Part shown: positions 29,195 to 38,163 of the stretch, piece after piece
Layout: every line of letters begins with the position of its first letter
Position numbering within the stretch: position 1 is the stretch's first letter
Source: Mucilaginibacter gotjawali
Lineage (GTDB): Bacteria; Bacteroidota; Bacteroidia; Sphingobacteriales; Sphingobacteriaceae
Direction of reading: 5' to 3'
Assembly: GCF_002355435.1 (NCBI RefSeq)
Contig: NZ_AP017313.1
Coordinates: 2,418,001 to 2,482,000, forward strand
DNA: 64,000 nt
The notes under the pieces: generated by a model
Databases searched by the model: none
What the model was told of the DNA's origin: nothing
Seen by the model: only the letters and a program-made list of their open reading frames with translations
Program-made: the position numbers and the translations under genes

Positions 29195-29620
29195 TCAATC
29201 CTTAGTCGAAGAAAGCATCACTGCCAGGGAATCCATGTAATCGCGCCAATGAACAATTTTCCGGTCATGAATGGTAATAATAGAGCAAAAGCGGTTGTCA
29301 TAGAACTTTCCGGTGGAAGGTACAATGCCATGGACTTCGTACTCCAATATGATAACATTTTCCGGCCGCTGCACTTTGTACACGCCCAAATGATCCGCCG
29401 AATGCAGGACATTACTATATCCGCTGAACCAGTCCATATAGGCCCCGCGGCCCTCTATCTTGTTGGTAAAGCCCGGGAAATTGTACCGGAACTCAAATAC
29501 GGCATCTTCGGCAACCGCGTCCCAAAAATGCGGACCATCCACCTCCCCTTGAAGGCCTTCCATAATAATGCTGAAAAACGGTTCAGCATTTTGGTTAATT
29601 AGTTTCTTTTCCATATACAT
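29195..29620 (-). CDS. NTF2/SnoaL-like protein
   Basis: A 141-residue protein with the cone-shaped NTF2-like pattern: FFSIIMEGLQGEVDGPHFWDAVAEDAVFEF, GRGAYMDWFSGYS, and IHDRKIVHWRDYMDSLAV near the end. Such proteins are often small enzymes or ligand binders of unknown substrate. An alternative start is the ATG two codons in (MEKKLINQ). It belongs to the three-gene block inserted between the PUL sigma and FecR genes and shares the minus strand with the NmrA-like gene 186 bp away. Confidence 0.8.
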   Translation of the reverse strand: MYMEKKLINQNAEPFFSIIMEGLQGEVDGPHFWDAVAEDAVFEFRYNFPGFTNKIEGRGAYMDWFSGYSNVLHSADHLGVYKVQRPENVIILEYEVHGIVPSTGKFYDNRFCSIITIHDRKIVHWRDYMDSLAVMLSSTKD

Positions 29621-29806
29621 AAATGCTTATTTTAATGCGTTTCTTAATTCTGCGGCAGCCTGCAGCACGGACGATTTTGTTGCAGCGAGGTGAGCGGGCG
29701 GGTTGCCATTAATAGTGTTTAATGTAAGTACTGAAATAAAAATGAATTGATTAGCTTTAATGATTTTATGCGTTTCATGATCGTTCGTTTTAAAAAATAT
29801 ACTTTA

Positions 29807-30703
29807 TTAAGCAGCGCGGTATGCCGGAGCGAACACATTCTCGGCGAATAACTCTGCACTCGTCGGTGATGAATTCCAAGCAGTTCGCCGCTGGTAGTTC
29901 ATGATGCCGTTTTTCAGGGATGTCTCCATGTTAACAATATCTTCGGCCACGTTTTCGGAGATGCCCTGGCTGATCATTCCCGCCTTGGCTTGTTCAACCG
30001 GAAATTGTACCAGCTGCAAATCCAGCTTCCCGATCGATCTGCCAATGATGCCGGTGATCTCGTTAAAAGAATAGTTCCTGTCACCGAGAATGGGCCTTAC
30101 CACTTTGCCCTCAAAATCCAGGTTGGCCAGTTCCTTCGCGGCAACAACAGCGACATCGCTGGTTGCTACCATAGGTATCTGGTGATCTGTATCTGCCGTG
30201 GTACCATTGATTCCCATTTTTTTGATCAGGTTGATATTGAGCAATGCATTATCAAGGAAATAAGCCGAACGTAGGTGCATGACATTGACGTCCTTCAATT
30301 GATTCAGCTTCACTTCCTGTTCGGCAAGGCCGGCAATAATGCCGTTGCCTTCATGCAATTGCGCACCCGTGCTGCTCAGATTCACTACATATTGAATACC
30401 TGATCTTTTGATCGCCTCAATAGTAGCGTCGCCAACTTCCCTTTGGAACTCCCTGTAGTTGACCGCAGTAAAATTGGGTGGCAGTAATATAAAGGCGCTG
30501 TGGGCACCTTGAAATGCAGCAGTCAATAGATCAACATCGGTGATATCACCCGCAAGTAGTTCCGCCCTGGTCCCGCCGAACCTTTTTTCGAGGTCTTCCG
30601 ACCTGGCAATTAATTTAACATAGTGTCCTTCCTTAATAAGGAGGTCTGCGATCTTACCGCCAACTTTGCCGGTAGCACCTAATACAACAATTGTCTTTTT
30701 CAT
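29807..30703 (-). CDS. NmrA-like NAD(P)-binding protein
   Basis: Atypical SDR of the NmrA/QOR2 kind, about 298 residues. It opens MKKTIVVLGATGKVGGKIADLL with the dinucleotide motif GATGKVG, then LLAGDITDVDLL, AFILLPPNF and YVVNLSSTGAQ. ATG 30703 is preferred over the frame start at 30730 because the nucleotide motif then begins in the usual place. NmrA/QOR2 proteins act as redox sensors or quinone reductases. It is divergent from an HxlR regulator, a common pairing for electrophile or quinone response. Confidence 0.87.
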   Translation of the reverse strand: MKKTIVVLGATGKVGGKIADLLIKEGHYVKLIARSEDLEKRFGGTRAELLAGDITDVDLLTAAFQGAHSAFILLPPNFTAVNYREFQREVGDATIEAIKRSGIQYVVNLSSTGAQLHEGNGIIAGLAEQEVKLNQLKDVNVMHLRSAYFLDNALLNINLIKKMGINGTTADTDHQIPMVATSDVAVVAAKELANLDFEGKVVRPILGDRNYSFNEITGIIGRSIGKLDLQLVQFPVEQAKAGMISQGISENVAEDIVNMETSLKNGIMNYQRRTAWNSSPTSAELFAENVFAPAYRAA

Positions 30704-30757
30704 GATTTTTTTTCTTTTTGTTGAGGCCAAATTTCTATATTTGATTTCATAATAACC

Positions 30758-30783
30758 AGTATATACTTATTTGTACTATAGTA
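30758..30783. promoter_or_regulatory. Candidate HxlR operator (two 10-bp palindromes)
   Basis: AGTATATACT (30758-30767) and TACTATAGTA (30774-30783) are both perfect palindromes, 16 bp centre to centre, in the 95-bp gap between the divergent NmrA-like and HxlR genes. TATATTTG at 30736-30743 fits a -7 element reading toward the HxlR gene. Confidence 0.5.
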
Positions 30784-30798
30784 TCTAAAAAGAAAGTA

Positions 30799-31152
30799 AT
30801 GAGAAAAACAACGTCAACTAACTTTTCTAACGAAGAAGCGCTGGCTGCTATTTGCCCCATGCACAATGTGATGCGGGTATTGGGTGGGCGCTGGAAGATC
30901 GCTCTATTGTACTTTATCCATCAGGGTCATCACCGGTTTGGTTTATTGCAAAAGAAAATGCCATTTATCACCACGAAAATGCTCAGCGCCCAGTTAAAAG
31001 AACTGGAGCGGGACGAACTGGTGAACCGTAAGATATATGCAGAAATGCCGCCACGGGTGGAATATTCATTGACCGAGAAAGGGCAAACCTTATTACCAGT
31101 ATTGGAAGACCTTTATAGTTGGGGAGAGCAATACATCCCGGCCCAGGCATAA
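30799..31152 (+). CDS. HxlR family transcriptional regulator
   Basis: A 117-residue winged-helix regulator with the HxlR signature CPMHNVMRVLGGRWKIALLY (conserved Cys at residue 16), RFGLLQKKMPFITTKMLSAQLKELE and the ending YSLTEKGQTLLPVLEDLYSWG. The Cys suggests sensing of electrophiles or oxidants, as in other HxlR proteins (established for some members). It probably controls the divergent NmrA-like gene through the palindromes between them. Confidence 0.93.
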   Translation: MRKTTSTNFSNEEALAAICPMHNVMRVLGGRWKIALLYFIHQGHHRFGLLQKKMPFITTKMLSAQLKELERDELVNRKIYAEMPPRVEYSLTEKGQTLLPVLEDLYSWGEQYIPAQA

Positions 31153-31224
31153 GAATCGCACAGCAATAAGACTACAGACGTGTATGATCAACTATGAATT
31201 TTAACAAATATTTAAAAAATATTC

Positions 31225-31242
31225 TAACAACCATGTAGGGTT
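31225..31242 (+). promoter_or_regulatory. Possible ECF sigma promoter for fecR
   Basis: TAACAACCATGTAGGGTT, 12 bp before the fecR start, resembles the AAC...TAGGGT stretch often seen before fecR genes of related PULs. It may let the PUL run apart from the sigma gene. The match is from recalled pattern and is weak evidence. Confidence 0.3.
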
Positions 31243-31253
31243 AAGCCTTTCCT

Positions 31254-32459
31254 GTGGTACTCACCTGTATAAACCAACACCAATTGGACCAGGAACGTAT
31301 TTACATCTTAATTCAGAAGTATCGGGATAATACTGCATCTGAAGCTGAAAAAGAGGAATTGTTAAAATGGTATCGCCTGACGGCATACCAGGATGCTGAA
31401 TTTCCTGAAAGTGAGGACGCCGCAGGCGATTTTATGCTGTCTCGCCTTCATCGTGAAATAAATGCAACTGCCGGAAGTACCCACTACAAGAAGTGGTTAG
31501 CCGCCGCGGCTGTCCTGTTAATCGGCGGCGCATCATGGTTATTTGTTTCAAAATTTTCTGGTGGCGCAGACAAAACCAGCATTGCTTCAATACAGAAAAA
31601 TGATATTGCCCCCGGTGGCAATAAGGCCATATTAACGCTTGCTGACGGTTCAAAAATATCATTAACCGATGCCGGGAAGGGAAAAATTGCAAGTCAGAGT
31701 GGTATTCAGATCACTAAATCAGCTAATGGCGAGTTGATCTATACCATAAAAGTATCCGGAAGCACCAATGCCATACCTGCCACGCCGGGCTTAAATCAAC
31801 CAATCGCGTTTAATACGATTGAAACACCAAAGGGAGGACAATTCCAGGTGACTTTGCCTGATGGCTCAAAAGTGTGGCTCAACGCACTCTCATCTATTAA
31901 ATTCCCGGTAAACTTTAATGCTGCGAAGGAACGCCGTGTTGAGTTAAAAGGAGAAGCATATTTTGAAGTTGTGCATAAGGCGATGCTTCCATTCAGGGTA
32001 GTAAGCGACAAACAGGTTGTGGAGGATATCGGAACACACTTTAACGTAAACGCTTACGGGGATGAATCAAACATAAAAACCAGCTTGTTGCAGGGCAAAG
32101 TTCGCATAACAACTGAAGGTAAAACTGCCGTCTTGATTCCGGGGCAGCAGGCCACTATCGCAAATGGCATCAAAGTTACCGAGGTAAATACCGATGAGGT
32201 AATCGCCTGGAAAAACGGCTATTTCAATTTTGATGATGAAAAATTGGAGAACATCATGAAGAGCGTAGCAAGATGGTATAATGTTGATGTTGTTTTTGAA
32301 GACGAAAGTTTAAAAAGAGAAACATTTGGTGCAATTACAACCCGTTTCGCCAATATTTCAACATTACTAAAAATTATGGAACAAACCGGCGACGCCAGGT
32401 TTAGTATCGAAGGGTCGACTATTAAAATAAGCAGGAGAAAATCACATCAGTCCCTCTGA
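31254..32459 (+). CDS. FecR-type anti-sigma factor
   Basis: A 401-residue anti-sigma protein with a cytoplasmic N-terminal helix region (ILIQKYRDNTASEAEKEELLKWY), one membrane helix (about 81-98, WLAAAAVLLIGGASWLFVS), a periplasmic FecR domain (IAFNTIETPKGGQFQVTLPDGSKVWLNA, RRVELKGEAYFEV, HFNVNAY, ALL-type SLLQGKVRI) and a C-terminal DUF4974-like domain (GYFNFDDEKLENIMKSVARWYNVDVVF). The start is GTG; the N-terminal residues before LDQERI are uncertain. It should hold the ECF sigma at 28426 until the STN domain of the next gene product signals. Confidence 0.93.
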   Translation: MVLTCINQHQLDQERIYILIQKYRDNTASEAEKEELLKWYRLTAYQDAEFPESEDAAGDFMLSRLHREINATAGSTHYKKWLAAAAVLLIGGASWLFVSKFSGGADKTSIASIQKNDIAPGGNKAILTLADGSKISLTDAGKGKIASQSGIQITKSANGELIYTIKVSGSTNAIPATPGLNQPIAFNTIETPKGGQFQVTLPDGSKVWLNALSSIKFPVNFNAAKERRVELKGEAYFEVVHKAMLPFRVVSDKQVVEDIGTHFNVNAYGDESNIKTSLLQGKVRITTEGKTAVLIPGQQATIANGIKVTEVNTDEVIAWKNGYFNFDDEKLENIMKSVARWYNVDVVFEDESLKRETFGAITTRFANISTLLKIMEQTGDARFSIEGSTIKISRRKSHQSL

Positions 32460-32557
32460 TTAAAAATCAATAATTAAACCAAATTAAACCCAATTAAATG
32501 ATGAGAAACAGAGCAACCCCACCTTAGAAGATTGAGAAGAGGTTTATTTATAAAGCA

Positions 32558-32586
32558 GAGCAGGAGCACTCGCGATGCCCCTACTC
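32558..32586 (+). promoter_or_regulatory. Hairpin in the susC 5' leader
   Basis: GAG-AGG-GCA on the left pairs with TGC-CCT-CTC on the right, with two mismatches and a loop CTCGCGA. It lies in the 192-bp leader between fecR and susC. Bacteroidetes PULs often have regulatory RNA elements here. Confidence 0.35.
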
Positions 32587-32651
32587 TAATGGCTTATTTA
32601 AACCCAAATGCAATTGTCATAACATTTTTTACTTAAAAACAGCCTTAACAA

Positions 32652-35600
32652 ATGTATAAAATTTTTACTATAAACATTTGTAAGCCTTCGGGCTACGCAA
32701 AGAAATTTCTTCGTATCATGAAGATTGCCACGTTTATCCTCTTTCTTGCCTTTATGCACGCAAGCGGAACAGTTTTTTCTCAGAAGATAACGTACAAAGC
32801 AGATGATGTCTCCTTAAAAAAGGTATTAACTGAAATTAATAAACAAACCGGGTATAACGTTTTCTGGTCGCCAAAAAGCATAGAAAACACGCACAAATTA
32901 AATGTAGATTTTCAAAACAACTCAGTCGAAGAGGCCCTGAATATCTGTTTAAAAGATTTCAAACTTACTTATACCATTGAAGGAAAAACCATCATTATTA
33001 AAGATGCATCAATTACCAATACCCCTGCAAATATCCCTTTAGCTTCAATTATAGCTGATATTACGATTACCGGAACAGTAAGAGACAATAAAGGTGCAAC
33101 GATGCAGGGTGTAACTATTTCGGTAGTTGATAATCCTAAAGTGGGCACAGTCACCGATAATAACGGCAAGTTCATCTTAGACGTTAAAGACGGTGCGGTG
33201 ATCAGGGTTTCTTTTATTGGCTTTTTTCCACAAACCTTTACGGTAAGCAAGGAGAATAAGCTATTTAATATTGTTTTGCTGGAAGATGTTAAACAGACGG
33301 AAGAAGTAGTGATCTCGGCCTATGGCAGAAAGCAGCGCAAGGAGGCTGTAGTCGGATCGGTAACAACGATAAGCCCCGCTGAATTGAAAATTCCGGCAAG
33401 TAACCTTACCAACGCCATAGCCGGGCAAGTTGCAGGTGTTATTGCCTACCAGCCAAGCGGCCAGCCGGGACAGGATAATGCACACTTTTTTATAAGGGGC
33501 GTAACCACATTTGGTTACAATAACACGCCGCTGATATTAATTGATAACGTTGAGCTTTCAACAGACGACCTGGCTCGTTTACAGGTAGATGACATTGCCA
33601 GTTTCTCGATATTGAAAGATGCCAGCGCTACTGCACTTTACGGGGCGAGGGGCGCTAACGGTGTTATCCTGGTTACCACCAAAGAAGGTAAAATCGGTAA
33701 AACCACTTTGAATTTCAGGTATGAGAATTCCATATCGCAATCAGCTCAAACATTAAAGCTGGCCGACCCTATTACCTACATGCGCCTTTTTAACGAGGCT
33801 ACCACAACCCGCGACCCATTGGCACAGTTGCCTTTCTCACAAAACAAGATCGACAATACCATAGCTACGCTGGCAAATGCACCGGGTAGTAATCCCTACG
33901 TATATCCTGCAGTTGATTGGCTGAATATGCTGTTTAAAAAATCAACCGTCACACAAAGGGCGGATTTGAGCGTTAGCGGCGGAAATGAACTTGCGAGGTA
34001 TTATGTTTCAGGGTCATACAGTATTGATCATGGTTTGTTAAGAGAAAACATACAGAATAATGTTGACAATAATGTAAATTTCAGGAACTACCAGATCCGT
34101 TCAAATGTTAATGTTAACCTTACCAAAACAACGGAGCTTATTGTTCGCCTGGAAGGCATGTTTAATGAGTATAACGGGCCCATCACTTCGGATGGTTCAT
34201 TTCAAACTGATTTGTACAACATTGCAGTTCACACCAGCCCCGTATTATTCCCTGCGTACTTTCCGGCTGATTCGACCAACCGGCTAACCAAACATATTTT
34301 GTTCGGCAATTCCAGCGGCCCCGGAGGCAGTGCCAGTAATGATATACAGGATAATAACCCATACGCGGCCCTGTTGCGCGGACATAAAAATTCTTCCGAG
34401 TCCAGGCTGTCCGCTCAATTGGAACTTAATCAGAATTTAAGGTTCGTAACAGATGGCCTCGCGTTTCATGCTTTATTCCATATCAACAGGTTTTCGTATT
34501 GGGAGTCATCCGCTTCCTATTCGCCTTATTACTATAACGTAGCAAGTTACGACAAGACCAGCAATCAATACACGCTTGCCTGGTTAAACCCGCAAACTAC
34601 CGGTAATAATATTGCAAGGGAATACTTATTATTGTCGCGCGACCCAAACACGGATAACCTTAACTCATTTGCTTTTTTACAGGGTATATTGAATTATGAT
34701 AAGAAATTCGGGAATCACAGCGTCAGTGCGTCATTAATTTCTACCCAGCAGCAAACAACCTATTCCCAGGTTTCTGATCTCGAAGCTTCATTACCCTACC
34801 GTAATTTAACTGTCGCGGGCCGTGCTACCTACTCGTATAAGAGCCGCTATTTCCTTGAGTTTAACTTCGGATATAACGGAACGGAACGTTTCTCGGCGCA
34901 GCACAGGTTTGGCTTTTTCCCAACAATAGGCGGAGCATGGGTTATATCAAATGAAAAATGGTGGGATAACGCGTTAAGCAATGTGCTTCAACGGTTAAAA
35001 TTGCGGGCAAGCTATGGTACTGTCGGGAATGACAATATCGGTTCACAACGATTTTATTATCAATCTAACGTAAATCTAAATGGCGGTAACCCGGCTACTT
35101 TTGGTACCAATAATGGATACACACGTAATGGCGTAACCATTTTAAATTATGCCAACCCGGATATTACCTGGGAAACATCGCGCCAGCTTAACCTGGGCCT
35201 TGAGTTCACTACTTTAAAGGATTTGAATATAGTAGCGGAGGTATATAAATACCATCGGTATAACATTTTACAAACACGTACATCAATACCGGCAACTATG
35301 GGCCTTGAGTCTAATATCGCAGCCAACCTTGGGACTGCAGATACAAAAGGTATTGATATACAAATGGATTATAAACACTCATTCGGCAAGAATTTTTGGT
35401 TACAGGGGCGCGGCAGCTTTACCTACGCCGAAAGTGTTTATGGCAATTATGAAGAGCCGCAATATAATGAGGCCTACCGTTATGAAACCGGGCAGCCAAT
35501 TGGTCGCCAGTACGGATATGTTGCGGAGCGTTTGTTTGTTGATGATAATGAGGCCAGAAATTCACCAACTCAAATATTTTCAACAGGAGGCATCGCGCCG

Positions 35601-36194
35601 CAGGGCGGAGACATTAAATACCGCGATTTAAACGGCGATGGTAAGATTGATGGTGCAGATGAAACGTTTATCGGGTATCCAACGATTCCTGAAATTGTTT
35701 ATGGGTATGGAGTATCTGCCGGGTATAAAAATTTCGACCTGTCTGCATATTTCCAGGGGCAGGCAAGGGTGTCATTCTTTATTGACCCTAACAGAGTTAG
35801 TCCATTTATCCAAAGCCCCGACCCTTATATTATTGGCAATACACAATTATTACAGGCATTTGCTGATAATCATTGGTCGGAAGATAATCAAAACCTTTAC
35901 GCCGAGTACCCACGCCTTGGCGTAACCGGCAACCAGATAGAGAATAACCGCCAGAATAGCACCTGGTGGATGCGCGACGGAAGTTTTCTTCGCCTGAAAT
36001 CATTGGAGGTTGGTTATACTTTGCCGAAGCTGATATCACAAAAATTGAATATCACAAAATGCCGCATCTATTTTAACGGATTGAACCTGTATACCTGGGC
36101 TCCCTTTAAATTATGGGACCCCGAGCTTGGGGGTAACGGATTTGCTTACCCCATACAGAAGGTCTTCAATATCGGCATAAACGCAACTTTATAG
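32652..36194 (+). CDS. SusC/RagA TonB-linked outer membrane protein with STN domain (PUL)
   Basis: A 1180-residue glycan importer. It has an N-terminal extension, then a signal peptide (IATFILFLAFMHASGTVFSQ), STN domain (VLTEINKQTGYNVFW to TIEGKTIIIKD), carboxypeptidase-like domain (ITGTVRDNKGATMQGVTISV), plug (PLILIDNVELS, FSILKDASATALYGARGANGVILVTTK) and a full barrel ending in GINATL. ATG at 32720 (MKIATFILF) is an alternative start. The STN links uptake to FecR signalling. SusD begins 21 bp after its stop. Confidence 0.96.
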   Translation: MYKIFTINICKPSGYAKKFLRIMKIATFILFLAFMHASGTVFSQKITYKADDVSLKKVLTEINKQTGYNVFWSPKSIENTHKLNVDFQNNSVEEALNICLKDFKLTYTIEGKTIIIKDASITNTPANIPLASIIADITITGTVRDNKGATMQGVTISVVDNPKVGTVTDNNGKFILDVKDGAVIRVSFIGFFPQTFTVSKENKLFNIVLLEDVKQTEEVVISAYGRKQRKEAVVGSVTTISPAELKIPASNLTNAIAGQVAGVIAYQPSGQPGQDNAHFFIRGVTTFGYNNTPLILIDNVELSTDDLARLQVDDIASFSILKDASATALYGARGANGVILVTTKEGKIGKTTLNFRYENSISQSAQTLKLADPITYMRLFNEATTTRDPLAQLPFSQNKIDNTIATLANAPGSNPYVYPAVDWLNMLFKKSTVTQRADLSVSGGNELARYYVSGSYSIDHGLLRENIQNNVDNNVNFRNYQIRSNVNVNLTKTTELIVRLEGMFNEYNGPITSDGSFQTDLYNIAVHTSPVLFPAYFPADSTNRLTKHILFGNSSGPGGSASNDIQDNNPYAALLRGHKNSSESRLSAQLELNQNLRFVTDGLAFHALFHINRFSYWESSASYSPYYYNVASYDKTSNQYTLAWLNPQTTGNNIAREYLLLSRDPNTDNLNSFAFLQGILNYDKKFGNHSVSASLISTQQQTTYSQVSDLEASLPYRNLTVAGRATYSYKSRYFLEFNFGYNGTERFSAQHRFGFFPTIGGAWVISNEKWWDNALSNVLQRLKLRASYGTVGNDNIGSQRFYYQSNVNLNGGNPATFGTNNGYTRNGVTILNYANPDITWETSRQLNLGLEFTTLKDLNIVAEVYKYHRYNILQTRTSIPATMGLESNIAANLGTADTKGIDIQMDYKHSFGKNFWLQGRGSFTYAESVYGNYEEPQYNEAYRYETGQPIGRQYGYVAERLFVDDNEARNSPTQIFSTGGIAPQGGDIKYRDLNGDGKIDGADETFIGYPTIPEIVYGYGVSAGYKNFDLSAYFQGQARVSFFIDPNRVSPFIQSPDPYIIGNTQLLQAFADNHWSEDNQNLYAEYPRLGVTGNQIENNRQNSTWWMRDGSFLRLKSLEVGYTLPKLISQKLNITKCRIYFNGLNLYTWAPFKLWDPELGGNGFAYPIQKVFNIGINATL

Positions 36195-36215
36195 ATTATT
36201 TTAATTAATAAAATC

Positions 36216-38123
36216 ATGAGAAAATTTAAAAGTTTACTACTGGTTCTCCTGCTATTTTCAGGCGTATCGTGTAAAAAATACCTGAATGTTATTCCTGATG
36301 ATACCGGGACGTTGGAATATGCTTTCCGTAACCGTAATGAAGCGGAGAATTATCTTTTTACCTGTTATACAACGTTACAACAGTTGTATGACCCGACAAC
36401 GAATGCCGGATTTACCACCTCGGCCGAGATTATTTACCCTAATAACTTAACCCAGCATCCGATACAGGAAGAAGGTTTTGATTTGATTCGCGGAACGCAG
36501 ACCAGCGCCAATGTGGGCCTTAATTATTGGGATGGCGAAAACGGCGGGGAATCTCTTTGGCGATCGATCCGCAGGTGTAACACTATGCTTGATAATATCA
36601 ACCAACCGGTAGACCTTTCAGCCGCCGAAAAACAACGGTGGATAGCTGAAGTAAAGTTTTTGAAAGCCTATTACCATTATTACCTTTTGCGCTTATACGG
36701 ACCAATCCCAATTGTTAAAACCAACCTTGATATAACCGCCAGTACTGACCAGGTTAGGGTTGCGCGTGCACCGGTTGATTCGGTATTCAGTTATATTGTT
36801 CAGTTGCTTGATGAGGCAGCGCCAAATCTGCCGCCGGTGATCACAAACAAGGCACAGGAACTGGGCCGTATAACTTCAGTTATAGCGCTGTCGGTTAAAG
36901 CCGAAGTTTTGGCAACGCAGGCCAGCCCGTTATTTAACGGCAATCCGGATTATGCCGGCGTAAAAAACAAGGACGGAACCTCACTGTTTTCAAGTACCTA
37001 TGATGCTACCAAATGGCAAAAAGCAGCCGATGCTGCTAAAGTTGCCATCGACGCCTGCGCAGCAAACGGATTAAAGCTATATACCTTTAATGCCCCGGGA
37101 ACTTTAGGCACGTTACCAGATTCATTGGTCAAAGTTTTAACTATACAAAACGCGGTAACTGAAAAATGGGATCAAAATGCTGAGCTGATATGGGCATTAA
37201 ACGGGCCTTTCCCTGATCAGGGATATGCTACACCGAGGCTCACCCAAAAATCAGCTATTAATATATTCTCAAATCCGTCAACCTTTGCCGTACCGTTAAA
37301 TACAGCAGAGCTTTTTTACACTGATAAAGGCGTCCCGCTTAACGAAGATAACACCTTTGATTATGCAGGCAGGTACGGTTTGCGGATTGGAGATAATGCC
37401 AGCCAGTTTTATGTTGCAAAGGGATACACAACTATCAACGAGCACTTTAATCGTGAGCCCAGGTTTTATGCAAACATCGCCTTTGATGGCGGTATTTGGT
37501 TTGGAAACGGAAAGACTACGATAAATGATATGTATCATGTTGAGGCTCGTGGTAATTCAGCATTGGCAGGTCCCAAAGATTTAAATACATTAAATATAAC
37601 CGGCTACTGGCCCAAAAAATTAGCCAACTACCTTTCCGTTTATGACGACGGATTTGCACCGATTGATTATCACCTGCCCGTAATGCGGTTGGCTGGCTTG
37701 TATCTGTTATATGCCGAAGCGTTAAACGAAGTTAACGGACCTACTCCGGAAGCGATAGGGTACATCGACCAGGTAAGAGCACGTGCCGGATTGGGAGGCG
37801 TGGTTAGTTCATGGGCAACCTATTCAAAAAATCCGACGAAGCCTTCAACCAAAGATGGACTCAGAGCCATCATCCACCAGGAAAGACGAATAGAACTTTG
37901 TTTTGAAGCCCAAAGCGGATGGGACCTGCGCAGATGGAAAGAAATGCAGGGCGTATTAAGCACCCCACAGCAGGGCTGGAATATTTACCAGGCTGACCCG
38001 GGCAATTATTATACACCCCGTACAGTGGTAATACCAGTGTTCGGCCTTCAAAACTATCTGTGGCCTATTAAAGATAATGATCTGATCATTGATAATAACC
38101 TGGTTCAAAACCCTTATTGGTAG
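36216..38123 (+). CDS. SusD/RagB surface glycan-binding lipoprotein (PUL)
   Basis: A 635-residue SusD homologue with lipobox FSGVSCKKYLN (Cys at 19). Family blocks are RWIAEVKFLKAYYHYYLLRLYGPIPIV, MRLAGLYLLYAEALNEV, DQVRARAGL and HQERRIELCFEAQSGWDLRRWKE, ending LWPIKDNDLIIDNNL. It pairs with the SusC upstream. It is longer than the usual 500-600 residues, which fits the SusD type seen with DUF4959/DUF5000 lipoproteins. Confidence 0.95.
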   Translation: MRKFKSLLLVLLLFSGVSCKKYLNVIPDDTGTLEYAFRNRNEAENYLFTCYTTLQQLYDPTTNAGFTTSAEIIYPNNLTQHPIQEEGFDLIRGTQTSANVGLNYWDGENGGESLWRSIRRCNTMLDNINQPVDLSAAEKQRWIAEVKFLKAYYHYYLLRLYGPIPIVKTNLDITASTDQVRVARAPVDSVFSYIVQLLDEAAPNLPPVITNKAQELGRITSVIALSVKAEVLATQASPLFNGNPDYAGVKNKDGTSLFSSTYDATKWQKAADAAKVAIDACAANGLKLYTFNAPGTLGTLPDSLVKVLTIQNAVTEKWDQNAELIWALNGPFPDQGYATPRLTQKSAINIFSNPSTFAVPLNTAELFYTDKGVPLNEDNTFDYAGRYGLRIGDNASQFYVAKGYTTINEHFNREPRFYANIAFDGGIWFGNGKTTINDMYHVEARGNSALAGPKDLNTLNITGYWPKKLANYLSVYDDGFAPIDYHLPVMRLAGLYLLYAEALNEVNGPTPEAIGYIDQVRARAGLGGVVSSWATYSKNPTKPSTKDGLRAIIHQERRIELCFEAQSGWDLRRWKEMQGVLSTPQQGWNIYQADPGNYYTPRTVVIPVFGLQNYLWPIKDNDLIIDNNLVQNPYW

Positions 38124-38163
38124 TAGCCAGGGAAGTCCGATTCATAAATTTTTAATAATTACA

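Noticed and set aside
29183..29602. 139-residue plus-strand frame over the NTF2-like gene
   Set aside because: It is antisense to a clear NTF2-like protein and has no features of its own.
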